From CAYOHR01 sp964512145 (GTDB lineage Bacteria; Bacteroidota; Bacteroidia; Flavobacteriales_G; JALEGO01), in the NCBI GenBank assembly GCA_964512145.1, contig CAZEIM010000043.1, forward strand, positions 1-23,869: 23,869 bases of DNA. The letters are read 5' to 3'. Of the stretch, positions 7,067 through 15,981 are shown piece after piece. Each line of letters opens with the position of its first letter. The stretch's first letter is position 1. The notes below the pieces were generated by a model. That model did not search any database. It was not told where the DNA came from and worked only from the letters and a program-made list of their open reading frames with translations. A program made the translations under genes and the position numbers.

Positions 7067-9859
7067 ATGAAAAGCCCTTTTTTAAGAAAAGTTAGTGAAG
7101 AAATTTTCGCGCTGCATCCTCAAAATCTACATTCGTTGTGTTTTGTTGTTCCTAGCAAACGGTCTATTCTTTTTTTAAAAAATCACTTGCAACAAGTATA
7201 CTCAAAAGAAATATTACTTCCTGAATTTTTAACCATTGAAGAATTTGCTTCTACGTTAACCGAAATAAATTTAGCCGATCCCACCGACTTATTGTTTAAT
7301 TTTTATGATGCTTACATACAAGTGTATGGAGAAAATGCTGAAGAATTTGATGCTTTTAATCGTTGGGCATTAACCCTGTTAAAAGATTTTAACGATATAG
7401 ATGCACATGCTTTAGACGAAAAAGATTTTTTTAAATATATCATACATTATTTTACCATACAGCAGTGGGATCCTTCTGGAAATGAATTAACCGATTTTCA
7501 GAAACGATATTTACATTTTTGGGAAACCATACCTCAATTATACCAAGCTTTAAAGCTAAAAATGACTCAGGAAAGCTATGGATATCGAGGACATATTTTT
7601 AAAGTACTAGCTGATAAAATACAACACAACGATGATTTAGTTTTTTTGAAAGCAAAAAAATGGAATAAGATATATTTTGTTGGTTTTAATGCACTTACCG
7701 ATTCTGAAACACAAATTATTGAGCAGTTCTGTAAACAAGATATTTCAAAGGTTTTTTTAGATGCTGATGAGTATTATTTGAATAATCATGAACATGAAGC
7801 AGGCCTTTTTTTACGTAAACTGTTGCAAAAAGATATTTGGAAAAACAATGCCTTTGTTTACAATCAAAAACAGTTTTTAAATAACAAGGATATTTTTTTA
7901 CATCCCAGTTCAGGTGTAATTTCTCAGGTAAAATCCATTGGAAGTGAAATTCTTTTAAAAGATATTGATCTAAAGAATACAGCGATCGTATTAGCCGATG
8001 AAAACATGTTGCTGCCCCTGCTTAATTCTTTGCCCAAATCTATTTCTAATATAAATATTACGCTTGGGTACCCCTTAAAAAACACCTATTTATATCAGGT
8101 ATTTGTTTCCTATTTTGAAATGCAATGGTTTAAACATAAAGAAAGGTATTGGTATTATAAACAAGTGATTAGTTTTTTAAAGAGCATACAATCGTATGTG
8201 CAAGATTCTGATAAAAGCATTATTAAAACTATTCTTCACCGAATAACAGCAGAAAATATGGTGCGTTTATATCCCATGTTTTTTCAAGAATATAGTTTTT
8301 CAGATGGGATTTTAAAAAACAGCTTTTCTAAAAATTTATCCAACCCTTTGACGGAATTACCTTTGTTAATGCAAGATATTGAACACATTAAATCTAACAT
8401 AGATGCTACTCCTGAGGGTATTATTAAATCGATTGATTTAGAAACTTTGTTTCAATTTGAAAAAATAATTCAGCAAATTTTGTGGTATGCTCAAAAATAT
8501 TCTTTTTCTAATGATTGGAAAATAATAACGCGTTTATTTGAGCAAATGGCTAGAAATAAAACCTTGCCATTTATAGGAGAACCATTGGGAGGATTGCAAG
8601 TTATGGGTATGTTGGAAACAAGATTGTTGGATTTTAAAAATATCTATTTGGTATCGGCAAACGAGGGAATTTTACCCAAAGATTCATTCGAAAATTCTTT
8701 TATTCCTTTTGAAATTAAAAGATATTTTAAATTACATACCTATTTAGAAAAAGACGCCATTTTTAGCTATCATTTTTATCGATTGCTTCAATATCCCGAA
8801 CATACTCACATTTATTATAATATTAACGCATCCGATGAACAAGGAAAATCCGAACCAAGCCGGTATTTAGTACAGCTGAAGTATGAGCTAAATAAGTATA
8901 ATGCTAAGGCAAATATCCAAGAAATTACAGAGCCGGAAGTTGATTTTTCGGCCGGAATTGGAAAGCCGTTAATATTGGAAAAAAACGATCAAATACTTTC
9001 TCATATAAAATCGTATTTACAAAAGGGTATTTCATTTACTGCATTTAATACATTTTTAGCATGTCCACTCGATTTTTACAATAAGTATGTTTTAGGTATT
9101 CGCGAAGAAAAAGAGGTGGAAGAAGATATGGAGGATAATACCCTGGGAAGTATTATACATCATGTATTAGAAAAACTATATACACCGTATATTGGCCAAG
9201 TACTTAAAATATCGGATTTTGATACAATGTTGCAAAAACTGGAACAACAAATAGTGCTTTCATGCGAACAGCATCAGCAAAATATTACATCAGAGCACGG
9301 TAAGGCATATTTACATGTTGCATTAATACAAGAAGTGGTAAGCCGTTTTTTATATGTAGAAAAGCAGTTTATTTCAGAGCTTACTCACGATTACGTGGTT
9401 GATTCTTTAGAATTTAAAACTGAAAAAACATTATTGATACAAAATATACCCGTTAAGTTTTATGGAGTTATTGATAGAATAGATAGAGTAGGGGACTTGT
9501 ACAGACTAATAGATTATAAAACGGGTTATTACAACGCTTCCGATACAAAATTAAAACATATGGAAGATTTGTGGAGTGAAAATGTACATAAAAAATCCAA
9601 AGCCATTCAGCTGTTGTTTTATTTATTTTTATTGGAAGATGAAAAGCCTTTTGTTCAAAAACAAGCCGGAATTTTTTATTTAAAAAAATTAAGCGAAGGG
9701 TTGGTTTCTCTACAAATTTCAAAAAGCTCAGAATATTTGCCCGAATGGATTTTAACGTTTGAAGAATTTTTACAACAACATATCTCCAACATGCTTAACC
9801 CTAATATACCCTTGTCGCATAAAGAAACATCATCCTATTGTTTGTTGTGTGAGGGGTAA
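7067..9859 (+). CDS. AddB-like PD-(D/E)XK nuclease / inactive helicase
   Basis: The probable AddB-type subunit of a RecBCD-like double-strand-break repair nuclease. The protein is 930 aa. The N-terminus (SLCFVVPSKRSILFLK, about residue 22 onward) is helicase-like without a normal Walker A, as in AddB. The C-terminal RecB-type nuclease has TAFNTFLACPLDFY with Cys666, GSIIHHVLEKLY, GVIDRID, the catalytic LIDYKTG (Asp816, Lys818) and a QLLFY (QxxxY) motif. The nuclease residues therefore look intact. AddB has four Fe-S cysteines; here Cys666 plus Cys925 and Cys928 are seen, but the protein ends CLLCEG with no fourth Cys. ATG 7067 is preferred over a TTG at 7049. No AddA/UvrD helicase partner is in the window. 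Confidence 0.9.
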   Translation: MKSPFLRKVSEEIFALHPQNLHSLCFVVPSKRSILFLKNHLQQVYSKEILLPEFLTIEEFASTLTEINLADPTDLLFNFYDAYIQVYGENAEEFDAFNRWALTLLKDFNDIDAHALDEKDFFKYIIHYFTIQQWDPSGNELTDFQKRYLHFWETIPQLYQALKLKMTQESYGYRGHIFKVLADKIQHNDDLVFLKAKKWNKIYFVGFNALTDSETQIIEQFCKQDISKVFLDADEYYLNNHEHEAGLFLRKLLQKDIWKNNAFVYNQKQFLNNKDIFLHPSSGVISQVKSIGSEILLKDIDLKNTAIVLADENMLLPLLNSLPKSISNINITLGYPLKNTYLYQVFVSYFEMQWFKHKERYWYYKQVISFLKSIQSYVQDSDKSIIKTILHRITAENMVRLYPMFFQEYSFSDGILKNSFSKNLSNPLTELPLLMQDIEHIKSNIDATPEGIIKSIDLETLFQFEKIIQQILWYAQKYSFSNDWKIITRLFEQMARNKTLPFIGEPLGGLQVMGMLETRLLDFKNIYLVSANEGILPKDSFENSFIPFEIKRYFKLHTYLEKDAIFSYHFYRLLQYPEHTHIYYNINASDEQGKSEPSRYLVQLKYELNKYNAKANIQEITEPEVDFSAGIGKPLILEKNDQILSHIKSYLQKGISFTAFNTFLACPLDFYNKYVLGIREEKEVEEDMEDNTLGSIIHHVLEKLYTPYIGQVLKISDFDTMLQKLEQQIVLSCEQHQQNITSEHGKAYLHVALIQEVVSRFLYVEKQFISELTHDYVVDSLEFKTEKTLLIQNIPVKFYGVIDRIDRVGDLYRLIDYKTGYYNASDTKLKHMEDLWSENVHKKSKAIQLLFYLFLLEDEKPFVQKQAGIFYLKKLSEGLVSLQISKSSEYLPEWILTFEEFLQQHISNMLNPNIPLSHKETSSYCLLCEG

Positions 9860-9882
9860 CATTAAGGATAAATGGTTTAAAT

Positions 9883-11664
9883 TTATAGGTTCATTTTTTT
9901 ATTCATCATATCCAAATAATACAAAGCTTCTGAGTTATGAGGTTCTTCTCTTAACGCTTTTTCAAAAGCCAATCGGGCTTTGGTATATTTTTTTTCTAAT
10001 AAATATATTTTTCCTAAACTTACCAAAGCAGGTACATAATTGGGTTCTTTTTTTAACCCTACATATAATACTTCTCTGGCCTGGTTTACGTTGTGGAGCT
10101 CAATATAAACGTGAGCTAGGTTCACATAGGCTTCGGTAAATAATGAGTCTAATTCAAGACATTTTTTTAAATCGAGACGGGCTTGTTGTAAATCTCCGGA
10201 TTTTTTATGCAACAATGCTCTATTGTTGTATGCTTGTGGTGTATTAGGAAAAATATCTAAACAGGTATTTAGTGTTTGTATAGCTTCCTTACTATTTCCC
10301 ATTTTTTTTTCGGCTTCTGCTTTTTTAATGTACCCTAAATACATAGGGTGTATATGTGTACTGGTTTTGTAATCTTGAATGGCCAAATTGTATTGTTTTG
10401 TTGTTTCATAGGCATCTCCTCGGTTTAAATAAGCAACCCAAAAATCAGGGTAATGTTGTAAGGTGTTTGTCCACATTTGAATACTGTTTTCCCAGCTTTT
10501 ACTGTACGTAAAGGTTTTAACAGTAAAAAATGCACATAATATAACCAACAGAGCATATGTACTATATTTTGGGATGTGCGTATTTTTTAATATAATCCCT
10601 ACTATAATGTACAATCCAATATAAGGAAAGTAGGCGTACCGATCGGCATATACAGGCATGCCTACCGGATATAGTTGCAAAACGGGTAATAGACTTATCA
10701 AAAAAATACAAAGTCCAAGAAACGCTAAAGTTGACCTTCGGTAAAGTATAATCAAGCCAATACATAAAACAGGATAAATCCCATAGTACAATTCACTTAT
10801 ATGTTCGGGGTATGGATGAATATTGGAGAGCGTATGTGGGTATATAAACTTTACCATATATTGAGTTAATCCATAGGCTACATAACGAATTTGTAATCCA
10901 AAAGGATGGTTTAGCTCTATTAATTGTATGCTATTTGTTTTTTGGGCTTTTATAGCTAGTATTCCGTAATACATCGATAATACTAATAATCCTAAAATCA
11001 ACATATTTAATATATTGATTTTTAATTTTATATGATTTTTATATAAAGTAAAAATTAAAGTTATTAAGGGCAATACTACAAAACTCGCTTTACTTAATAT
11101 ACTCATCCAGGCAAACAAAAATGAAATGAACAGCCAGGCCTTTTTATTTTTATGGATACCATTAAGCCATGTTATAATATGCAAAAAAGCAAATAAGGTA
11201 GCTAACAAATCTTTTCTGTCCGAGATCCATAGTACGTTTTCCGTATGCATGGGATGTATTAAAAATAGTAAGGATAATATAAAACTTGTACTTTTTTTGT
11301 TGAGTAATTTATAGAATATAAAATATATACAAATTCCATTTAGCATATGAAGTACTACATTATGAATATGATAAGCAGTTGAGTGTGTGTTAAAAAATTG
11401 AAAATCAACCCAATAACTCATTACGGTTAAAGGATGATAATTTCCCATTACAAAGGTGTTTGAATTAATAACTTCAATGAAAAACTCCTTTAAAGGAAGT
11501 TTTAATAAACGATTTTGCAAGATATAAAATGAATCATCCCAATTTAAAAATTCTGCTTTCCAAATTGATTGATATAGCAACCAAGGAGTTATTAGCCATA
11601 TTAAAATTGCTAACACTTCTATCCAAAAGCTTTTTAGGAACAATATATTTTTTATTTTTACCAA
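9883..11664 (-). CDS. TMTC-like membrane glycosyltransferase with C-terminal TPRs
   Basis: A multi-pass membrane protein of 593 aa with the plan of TMTC/PMT-type (GT-C fold) mannosyltransferases. About 10-11 hydrophobic segments span residues 14-390. The first extracytoplasmic loop has FLNWDDSFYI, whose Asp pair is the usual GT-C catalytic position, then NYHPLTVMSYWVDF. It is followed by YHIHNVVLHMLN and HPMHTENVLWISDRKDLL, the latter typical of TMTC homologues. About five to six TPRs occupy 403-590 (AYLNRGDAYETTKQYNLAI, AYNNRALLHKKSGDLQQA, AYVNLAHVYIELHNVNQA). The likely reaction is sugar transfer from a polyprenyl carrier to protein on the outer face of the inner membrane; donor and acceptor are unknown. 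The start is a TTG, as no in-frame ATG occurs before residue 72. Only 10 bases separate it from the divergent ALDH7 gene. Confidence 0.85.
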   Translation of the reverse strand: MVKIKNILFLKSFWIEVLAILIWLITPWLLYQSIWKAEFLNWDDSFYILQNRLLKLPLKEFFIEVINSNTFVMGNYHPLTVMSYWVDFQFFNTHSTAYHIHNVVLHMLNGICIYFIFYKLLNKKSTSFILSLLFLIHPMHTENVLWISDRKDLLATLFAFLHIITWLNGIHKNKKAWLFISFLFAWMSILSKASFVVLPLITLIFTLYKNHIKLKINILNMLILGLLVLSMYYGILAIKAQKTNSIQLIELNHPFGLQIRYVAYGLTQYMVKFIYPHTLSNIHPYPEHISELYYGIYPVLCIGLIILYRRSTLAFLGLCIFLISLLPVLQLYPVGMPVYADRYAYFPYIGLYIIVGIILKNTHIPKYSTYALLVILCAFFTVKTFTYSKSWENSIQMWTNTLQHYPDFWVAYLNRGDAYETTKQYNLAIQDYKTSTHIHPMYLGYIKKAEAEKKMGNSKEAIQTLNTCLDIFPNTPQAYNNRALLHKKSGDLQQARLDLKKCLELDSLFTEAYVNLAHVYIELHNVNQAREVLYVGLKKEPNYVPALVSLGKIYLLEKKYTKARLAFEKALREEPHNSEALYYLDMMNKKMNL

Positions 11665-11674
11665 AATTTAAACT

Positions 11675-13234
11675 ATGCAAGTTTCAGAAGCGAAGATATT
11701 AAATCTAAAAACAATGTTGAGCAATTTAGAAATTGATGCTGAATTCAATGTTGGAATTAGTACAGGAAGTCAATGGTTGCAGGGAAATGCAGGCGTATTA
11801 ACATCCTATTCTCCGGTAGATGGAAACTTAATTTCATCGGTAGGGGTTTGCTCACAAGCAGAGTATGAGCAAGTTATGGGAGTTGCATTGGAGGCATTTA
11901 AGCAATGGAGACTATGGCCAGCTCCTAAAAGAGGTGAAGTTGTTCGTCAAATAGGCGATGAATTAAGAAAATACAAAACCGATTTAGGGACTTTGGTTTC
12001 TTATGAAATGGGAAAATCTTTACAAGAGGGTATGGGGGAAGTTCAAGAGATGATTGATATTTGTGATTTTGCTGTAGGCTTATCCAGACAGTTGTATGGA
12101 TTAACCATGCATTCGGAACGTCCTAACCACCGAATGTATGAACAGTATCATCCATTAGGTATTGTGGGTATTATTTCTGCTTTTAATTTTCCGGTAGCTG
12201 TATGGGCTTGGAATACTATGCTGGCATGGGTTTGTGGAGATGTTTGTGTATGGAAACCTTCTGAAAAAACCCCTTTATGTTCTATCGCTTGTCAAAAAAT
12301 TATTCAACGTGTATTTGAAAAAAATCAAGTACCTGAAGGTGTTTCTTGTGTTATAAATGGCGATTATAAAGTAGGGGAGTACATGACAAATGATCATAGA
12401 ATTCCCTTAATTTCTGCTACTGGTAGTACTCGTATGGGAAAAATAGTGGGTGCAAAAGTAGCTGAACGTTTAGGAAAAACATTGTTGGAATTAGGGGGTA
12501 ATAATGCCGTAATTATTACAGAAGATGCCGACATTAATATGGCAGTAATTGCTTGTACATTTGGTGCCGTTGGAACAGCCGGACAGCGTTGTACCACAAC
12601 TCGCAGGCTTATCATTCATCATTCTATATATAATACATTTATTGAACGAATTAAACAGGCGTATGCTCAGTTAAAAATAGGAAACCCCTTACATGTTACA
12701 AATCATGTTGGACCTTTAATTGATAAAGATGCCGTACATAATTACTTAAATACGTTAAAAGAAGTAGTAGAGGAAGGAGGAAAAATGGTTGTAGAAGGGG
12801 GAGTTTTAACCGGTGAAGAATACCAATCGGGTTGTTATGTTAAGCCATGTGTAGTGGAGGTTGAAAATCATTTTCAGGCTGTACAAAAAGAAACGTTTGC
12901 ACCCATATTGTATGTTATGAAATATTCATCAATAGAAGAAGCGGTTAATATTCAAAATGGAGTTGTTCAGGGACTTTCATCAGCCATATTAACCAATAAT
13001 TTACGGTATGCAGAATACTTTTTATCTACTCAAGGTTCTGATTGTGGAATTGCCAATGTAAATATAGGTACTTCGGGTGCAGAAATTGGAGGAGCTTTTG
13101 GTGGAGAAAAAGAAACCGGTGGAGGAAGAGAATCAGGATCGGATGCCTGGAAAATATATATGCGCAGACAAACCAACACCATTAATTATGGAACCACTTT
13201 GCCTTTGGCACAGGGAATAAAATTTGAGATTTAA
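11675..13234 (+). CDS. ALDH7-family aldehyde dehydrogenase (aminoadipate-semialdehyde dehydrogenase)
   Basis: An NAD(P)-dependent aldehyde dehydrogenase closely resembling antiquitin/ALDH7A1, which oxidises alpha-aminoadipate semialdehyde in lysine catabolism. The protein is 519 aa. Matches include PAPKRGEVVRQIGDELR, EVQEMIDICDFAVGLSRQ, GIISAFNFPVAVWAWN (NAD site start), SATGSTRMG, LLELGGNNA with catalytic Glu272, GTAGQRCTTTRR with nucleophile Cys306, SGAEIGGAFGGEKETGGGRE, SGSDAWKIYMRRQTNTINYG and the C-terminal PLAQGIKFE. The SGSDxWKxYMRR block is particularly characteristic of ALDH7. It should be cytoplasmic. ATG 11675 is used; an internal ATG at codon 14 is possible. A saccharopine dehydrogenase homologue at 20735-21934 fits the same pathway. 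The glycosyltransferase gene 14 bases downstream may be cotranscribed without sharing function. Confidence 0.95.
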   Translation: MQVSEAKILNLKTMLSNLEIDAEFNVGISTGSQWLQGNAGVLTSYSPVDGNLISSVGVCSQAEYEQVMGVALEAFKQWRLWPAPKRGEVVRQIGDELRKYKTDLGTLVSYEMGKSLQEGMGEVQEMIDICDFAVGLSRQLYGLTMHSERPNHRMYEQYHPLGIVGIISAFNFPVAVWAWNTMLAWVCGDVCVWKPSEKTPLCSIACQKIIQRVFEKNQVPEGVSCVINGDYKVGEYMTNDHRIPLISATGSTRMGKIVGAKVAERLGKTLLELGGNNAVIITEDADINMAVIACTFGAVGTAGQRCTTTRRLIIHHSIYNTFIERIKQAYAQLKIGNPLHVTNHVGPLIDKDAVHNYLNTLKEVVEEGGKMVVEGGVLTGEEYQSGCYVKPCVVEVENHFQAVQKETFAPILYVMKYSSIEEAVNIQNGVVQGLSSAILTNNLRYAEYFLSTQGSDCGIANVNIGTSGAEIGGAFGGEKETGGGRESGSDAWKIYMRRQTNTINYGTTLPLAQGIKFEI

Positions 13235-13248
13235 TTATTTTAAATACA

Positions 13249-14826
13249 TTGAAACCAATATATTGGTATTTCATTTTTTGGCTTTCTGTTTCATTCATCG
13301 CTGATTATTACGATTACCTGAGAGCTTTTGGCTTTCCTCCTTATGGTAATCATCATTGGAGGCAATCCGATGGGGTATCCATGGCTATGAATTATTATTA
13401 CGAAGATTTACCTTTTTTAGAACCCGCCATGCATTTTTATGGTGAGCAACCTGAAGGAAAAGGAGTATCCGAATTTGTTCTTTTATACTATGTAAATGCC
13501 TTGATATGGAAATTGGTAGGTTTTCAGTTTATGTCGTTTCGAATTTTAAATACCCTTTTGATGTTTTTGGGTTTATTTTACTTATTTAAACTGTTTTACT
13601 TTTTTTTAAAAAACTATTTTTTTTCTCTACTAGGTACCTTGCTCATTTTTACCTCTCCAGTGCTTGTTTTTTACGGCAATAATTTTATGGTAAATGTACC
13701 CGCTTTTAGTTTTATGATTATAGGGTGGTATTATTTAGCCAAATATATTCAGAAACATAATTTTCGTTGGTTGCTTGTAAGCTCTATTGCCTTTTCTTTA
13801 GGTATGATGTTTAGAATTACCATGTTTGTTGCCTTAATGCCTATTTTAGGAGCTTGGTTTTTATCTTTATCTAAATACAAAATCTTTTCGTTTCAAGTTC
13901 CTCATTTTTCAAGATTTTTGGTACTTATTTTTGTTGTAATCATTCCTCTTTTATTTACCTGGGCTTGGTATTCTTATGCTTTGCATTACAACGAAATTCA
14001 TCATACTCGTTATTTTTTAACCAACATTAAACCTATTTGGAATTCAACACGTATTGAAGCCGTTTGGTTAAATTTTGTGGAAGTAATAGTGTATCAATTA
14101 AACAATAGAATTTTTGTTCTTATTCAGTTTATTTTACCCATATTTTTTTTGATTTTTCACAAAAAACTCAAAAAAGAATTTTTATACATACTATGTTTTT
14201 TTCTTGTAAATATTCTCTTGTATTTTGCTTTGTGGTACGACCAGTTTGAACATCACGATTATTACTTGATAGAATTTAATTTTCTTATCATTTTAAATTT
14301 AATACTATTATTTAAATTATGTTTATCCCTAAACGTACAAAAAATATGGCTTTATTCTTTGAATGGATTTATCACACTTCTTGTACTGGTATTAATTTTT
14401 CGATGCAGTTTACATCAAAAAATAAAATACAATTATTATATAGTGCCTGAAAAATTTCATGCCTTTATTCCCCAAAAAATTGATGATCATTTTGCTTGGG
14501 TAGAGTATTTTGATAAAAAAATGTACAAAGGCTTATGGGATATTACGCCATATCTTAGAGAATTAGGCATACGAAGAACCGATACGGTTGCTTGCTTTTT
14601 AGATAATTCTCCAAATTTAACTTTAATTTTAATGGATGTTAAAGGATATACTACCAGATATATCGATTATAACTCTCCTAAAGAATATATACAGGCATTT
14701 AAAGATAAAACTGTACAATATTTAGTGGTTTTGTATGATGAGTGGTTAGATGAAAAAGGCTTAAGAGAATTTGTTATAAATAAACGTATTGGTGAATATA
14801 AGAATGTTGCTATCTATAAATTGTAA
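13249..14826 (+). CDS. Multi-pass membrane protein, GT39/ArnT-like glycosyltransferase family
   Basis: An integral membrane protein of 525 aa resembling PMT_2/ArnT-like (RgtA/B/C/D) glycosyltransferases of the GT-C fold. After a first membrane helix, the loop holds GNHHWRQSDGVSMAMNYY with Asp41, the H-W-R-Q-S-D pattern seen in this superfamily at the catalytic first loop, followed by EPAMHFYGEQPEGKGVSEF. About nine to ten hydrophobic segments span residues 3-385, for example RILNTLLMFLGLFYLFKLFYF and FLVLIFVVIIPLLFTWAWY. The last 130 residues are soluble (FHAFIPQKIDDHFAWVEYF onward) with no domain I recognise. A sugar donor on a polyprenyl carrier is likely; the acceptor is unknown. The start is TTG 13249, since the next in-frame ATG lies inside the conserved loop. 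It sits 14 bases after the ALDH7 stop. Confidence 0.78.
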   Translation: MKPIYWYFIFWLSVSFIADYYDYLRAFGFPPYGNHHWRQSDGVSMAMNYYYEDLPFLEPAMHFYGEQPEGKGVSEFVLLYYVNALIWKLVGFQFMSFRILNTLLMFLGLFYLFKLFYFFLKNYFFSLLGTLLIFTSPVLVFYGNNFMVNVPAFSFMIIGWYYLAKYIQKHNFRWLLVSSIAFSLGMMFRITMFVALMPILGAWFLSLSKYKIFSFQVPHFSRFLVLIFVVIIPLLFTWAWYSYALHYNEIHHTRYFLTNIKPIWNSTRIEAVWLNFVEVIVYQLNNRIFVLIQFILPIFFLIFHKKLKKEFLYILCFFLVNILLYFALWYDQFEHHDYYLIEFNFLIILNLILLFKLCLSLNVQKIWLYSLNGFITLLVLVLIFRCSLHQKIKYNYYIVPEKFHAFIPQKIDDHFAWVEYFDKKMYKGLWDITPYLRELGIRRTDTVACFLDNSPNLTLILMDVKGYTTRYIDYNSPKEYIQAFKDKTVQYLVVLYDEWLDEKGLREFVINKRIGEYKNVAIYKL

Positions 14827-14944
14827 TTTCTATGTATTTTTTAGAATTGTATAGCATTTGTTTACAAATCGATTTTGATTTATATGATATATTCCTTAAA
14901 TTAATTTTTTTTAAAAAAAATGTTATAGTAGATTGCATGAATTC

Positions 14945-15981
14945 ATGAAAAATTTGAATATATATATCGTATTTGTTTGTGCATGGATGCATGGGTATTT
15001 ATATTCCGAAACTGGCGAAACAGATAAAGAAAATTCGGCAACTAAAGACACGTTAAGGGCTGTAGTTTATTATGAAAGCAACAAGCCGGTAACTGAATAC
15101 TCTGGTGTAAATCAACTTTCGTTTTACGAATCTTTATCAAATGTTGATAATATTATTTATACGATTGATTCTCTCTTAGAATTGGATGAAATTCCGTATC
15201 CTTTGCTTAATATTTTATATGCAAAAATNNNNNNNNNNNNNNNNNNNNNNNNNNNAAACGATTAAATAGCGCGCAAGAACAATATCCCGCTTTTGATATT
15301 TACGGAGATATTTGGGAAAATAAAACAGCTAATCCCTATCAACAATATGGATTGTTAGGCGACTCATCGGTACAAATTTCTTTGTGTAAACCATCCGAAA
15401 ATTTCACCATCCCTTTTTCGGGTTTAGTAACTTCAAAATATGGTTGGAGAGAAGGAAAAATGCATAAGGGAATTGATATTGATTTACGTGTTATGGATCC
15501 GGTACTTGCCGCCTTCGATGGCAAAGTTAGAGTTGCCCGATACTACGGTGGATTTGGTCGAGTAGTAATAATTAGACATAATAATGGACTGGAAACTATT
15601 TATGCTCATTTGCATAAAATTAAAGTAAAGCCCGACCAAATAGTTAAATCGGGAGAAGTTATTGGTTACGGAGGAAGCTCAGGGCATTCTTCCGGAAGTC
15701 ATTTGCATTTTGAATGTCGTTTTTTGGGTGAAGCCATTAATCCGCAAATGTTTATTTCTTTTGAAGAACAAAAATTAACGGCCGATACAATCGTTATTAA
15801 AAAAAATAAGCAAGGATTGACTTGTTTTCCGAGTAATGCGGAATTTCATATCGTACAAAAAGGCGATTACTTGTATAAAATTGCCGAACAGTACGGAACC
15901 AGTATTGAACAGTTATGTAAATTAAATGGAATACGAAAAAATAAGGTATTAAAAGTAGGGGAGAGCCTTCGAATTATTTAA
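14945..15981 (+). CDS. M23 peptidoglycan metallopeptidase with C-terminal LysM, interrupted by gap
   Basis: An envelope peptidase likely to cut peptidoglycan cross-links or peptide stems. ATG 14945 begins MKNLNIYIVFVCAWMHGYLYSE, a signal peptide; an upstream TTG at 14933 is less likely. The 27-N gap at 15229-15255 falls inside the gene, and the frames on either side differ by one base. The written gap length is therefore wrong modulo 3; a true length such as 25 or 28 would join them, giving about 345 aa. From 15256 the frame reads KRLNSAQEQYPAFDIYGD without stops. The M23 zinc motifs are HKGIDID (His codon at 15463) and GHSSGSHLHFE (HLH at 15700-15708). A LysM domain ends the protein (FHIVQKGDYLYKIAEQYGTS, NKVLKVGESLRII). 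The last eight bases overlap the convergent lipoprotein gene. Confidence 0.9.
15229..15255. other. Assembly gap (27 N)
   Basis: A run of 27 N inside the M23 peptidase gene. The reading frame enters in one phase and leaves in another, so the true length is not 27 (it should be 1 modulo 3 if the gene is intact). The sequence on both sides is ordinary coding DNA with no repeat I can see. Confidence 0.99.

Noticed and set aside
9759..10139. A plus-strand 126-codon frame across the end of the AddB-like gene
   Set aside because: It overlaps two well-supported genes in other frames and has no recognisable domain or start region.
14905..14920. A T8A8 palindrome upstream of the M23 gene as a terminator
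   Set aside because: It has no GC stem or loop and is better explained as homopolymer runs in AT-rich intergenic DNA.
14936..14947. A 12-base palindrome (CATGAATTCATG) as an operator
   Set aside because: It is short, overlaps the start codon, and has no second copy in the window; chance is likely in AT-rich DNA.
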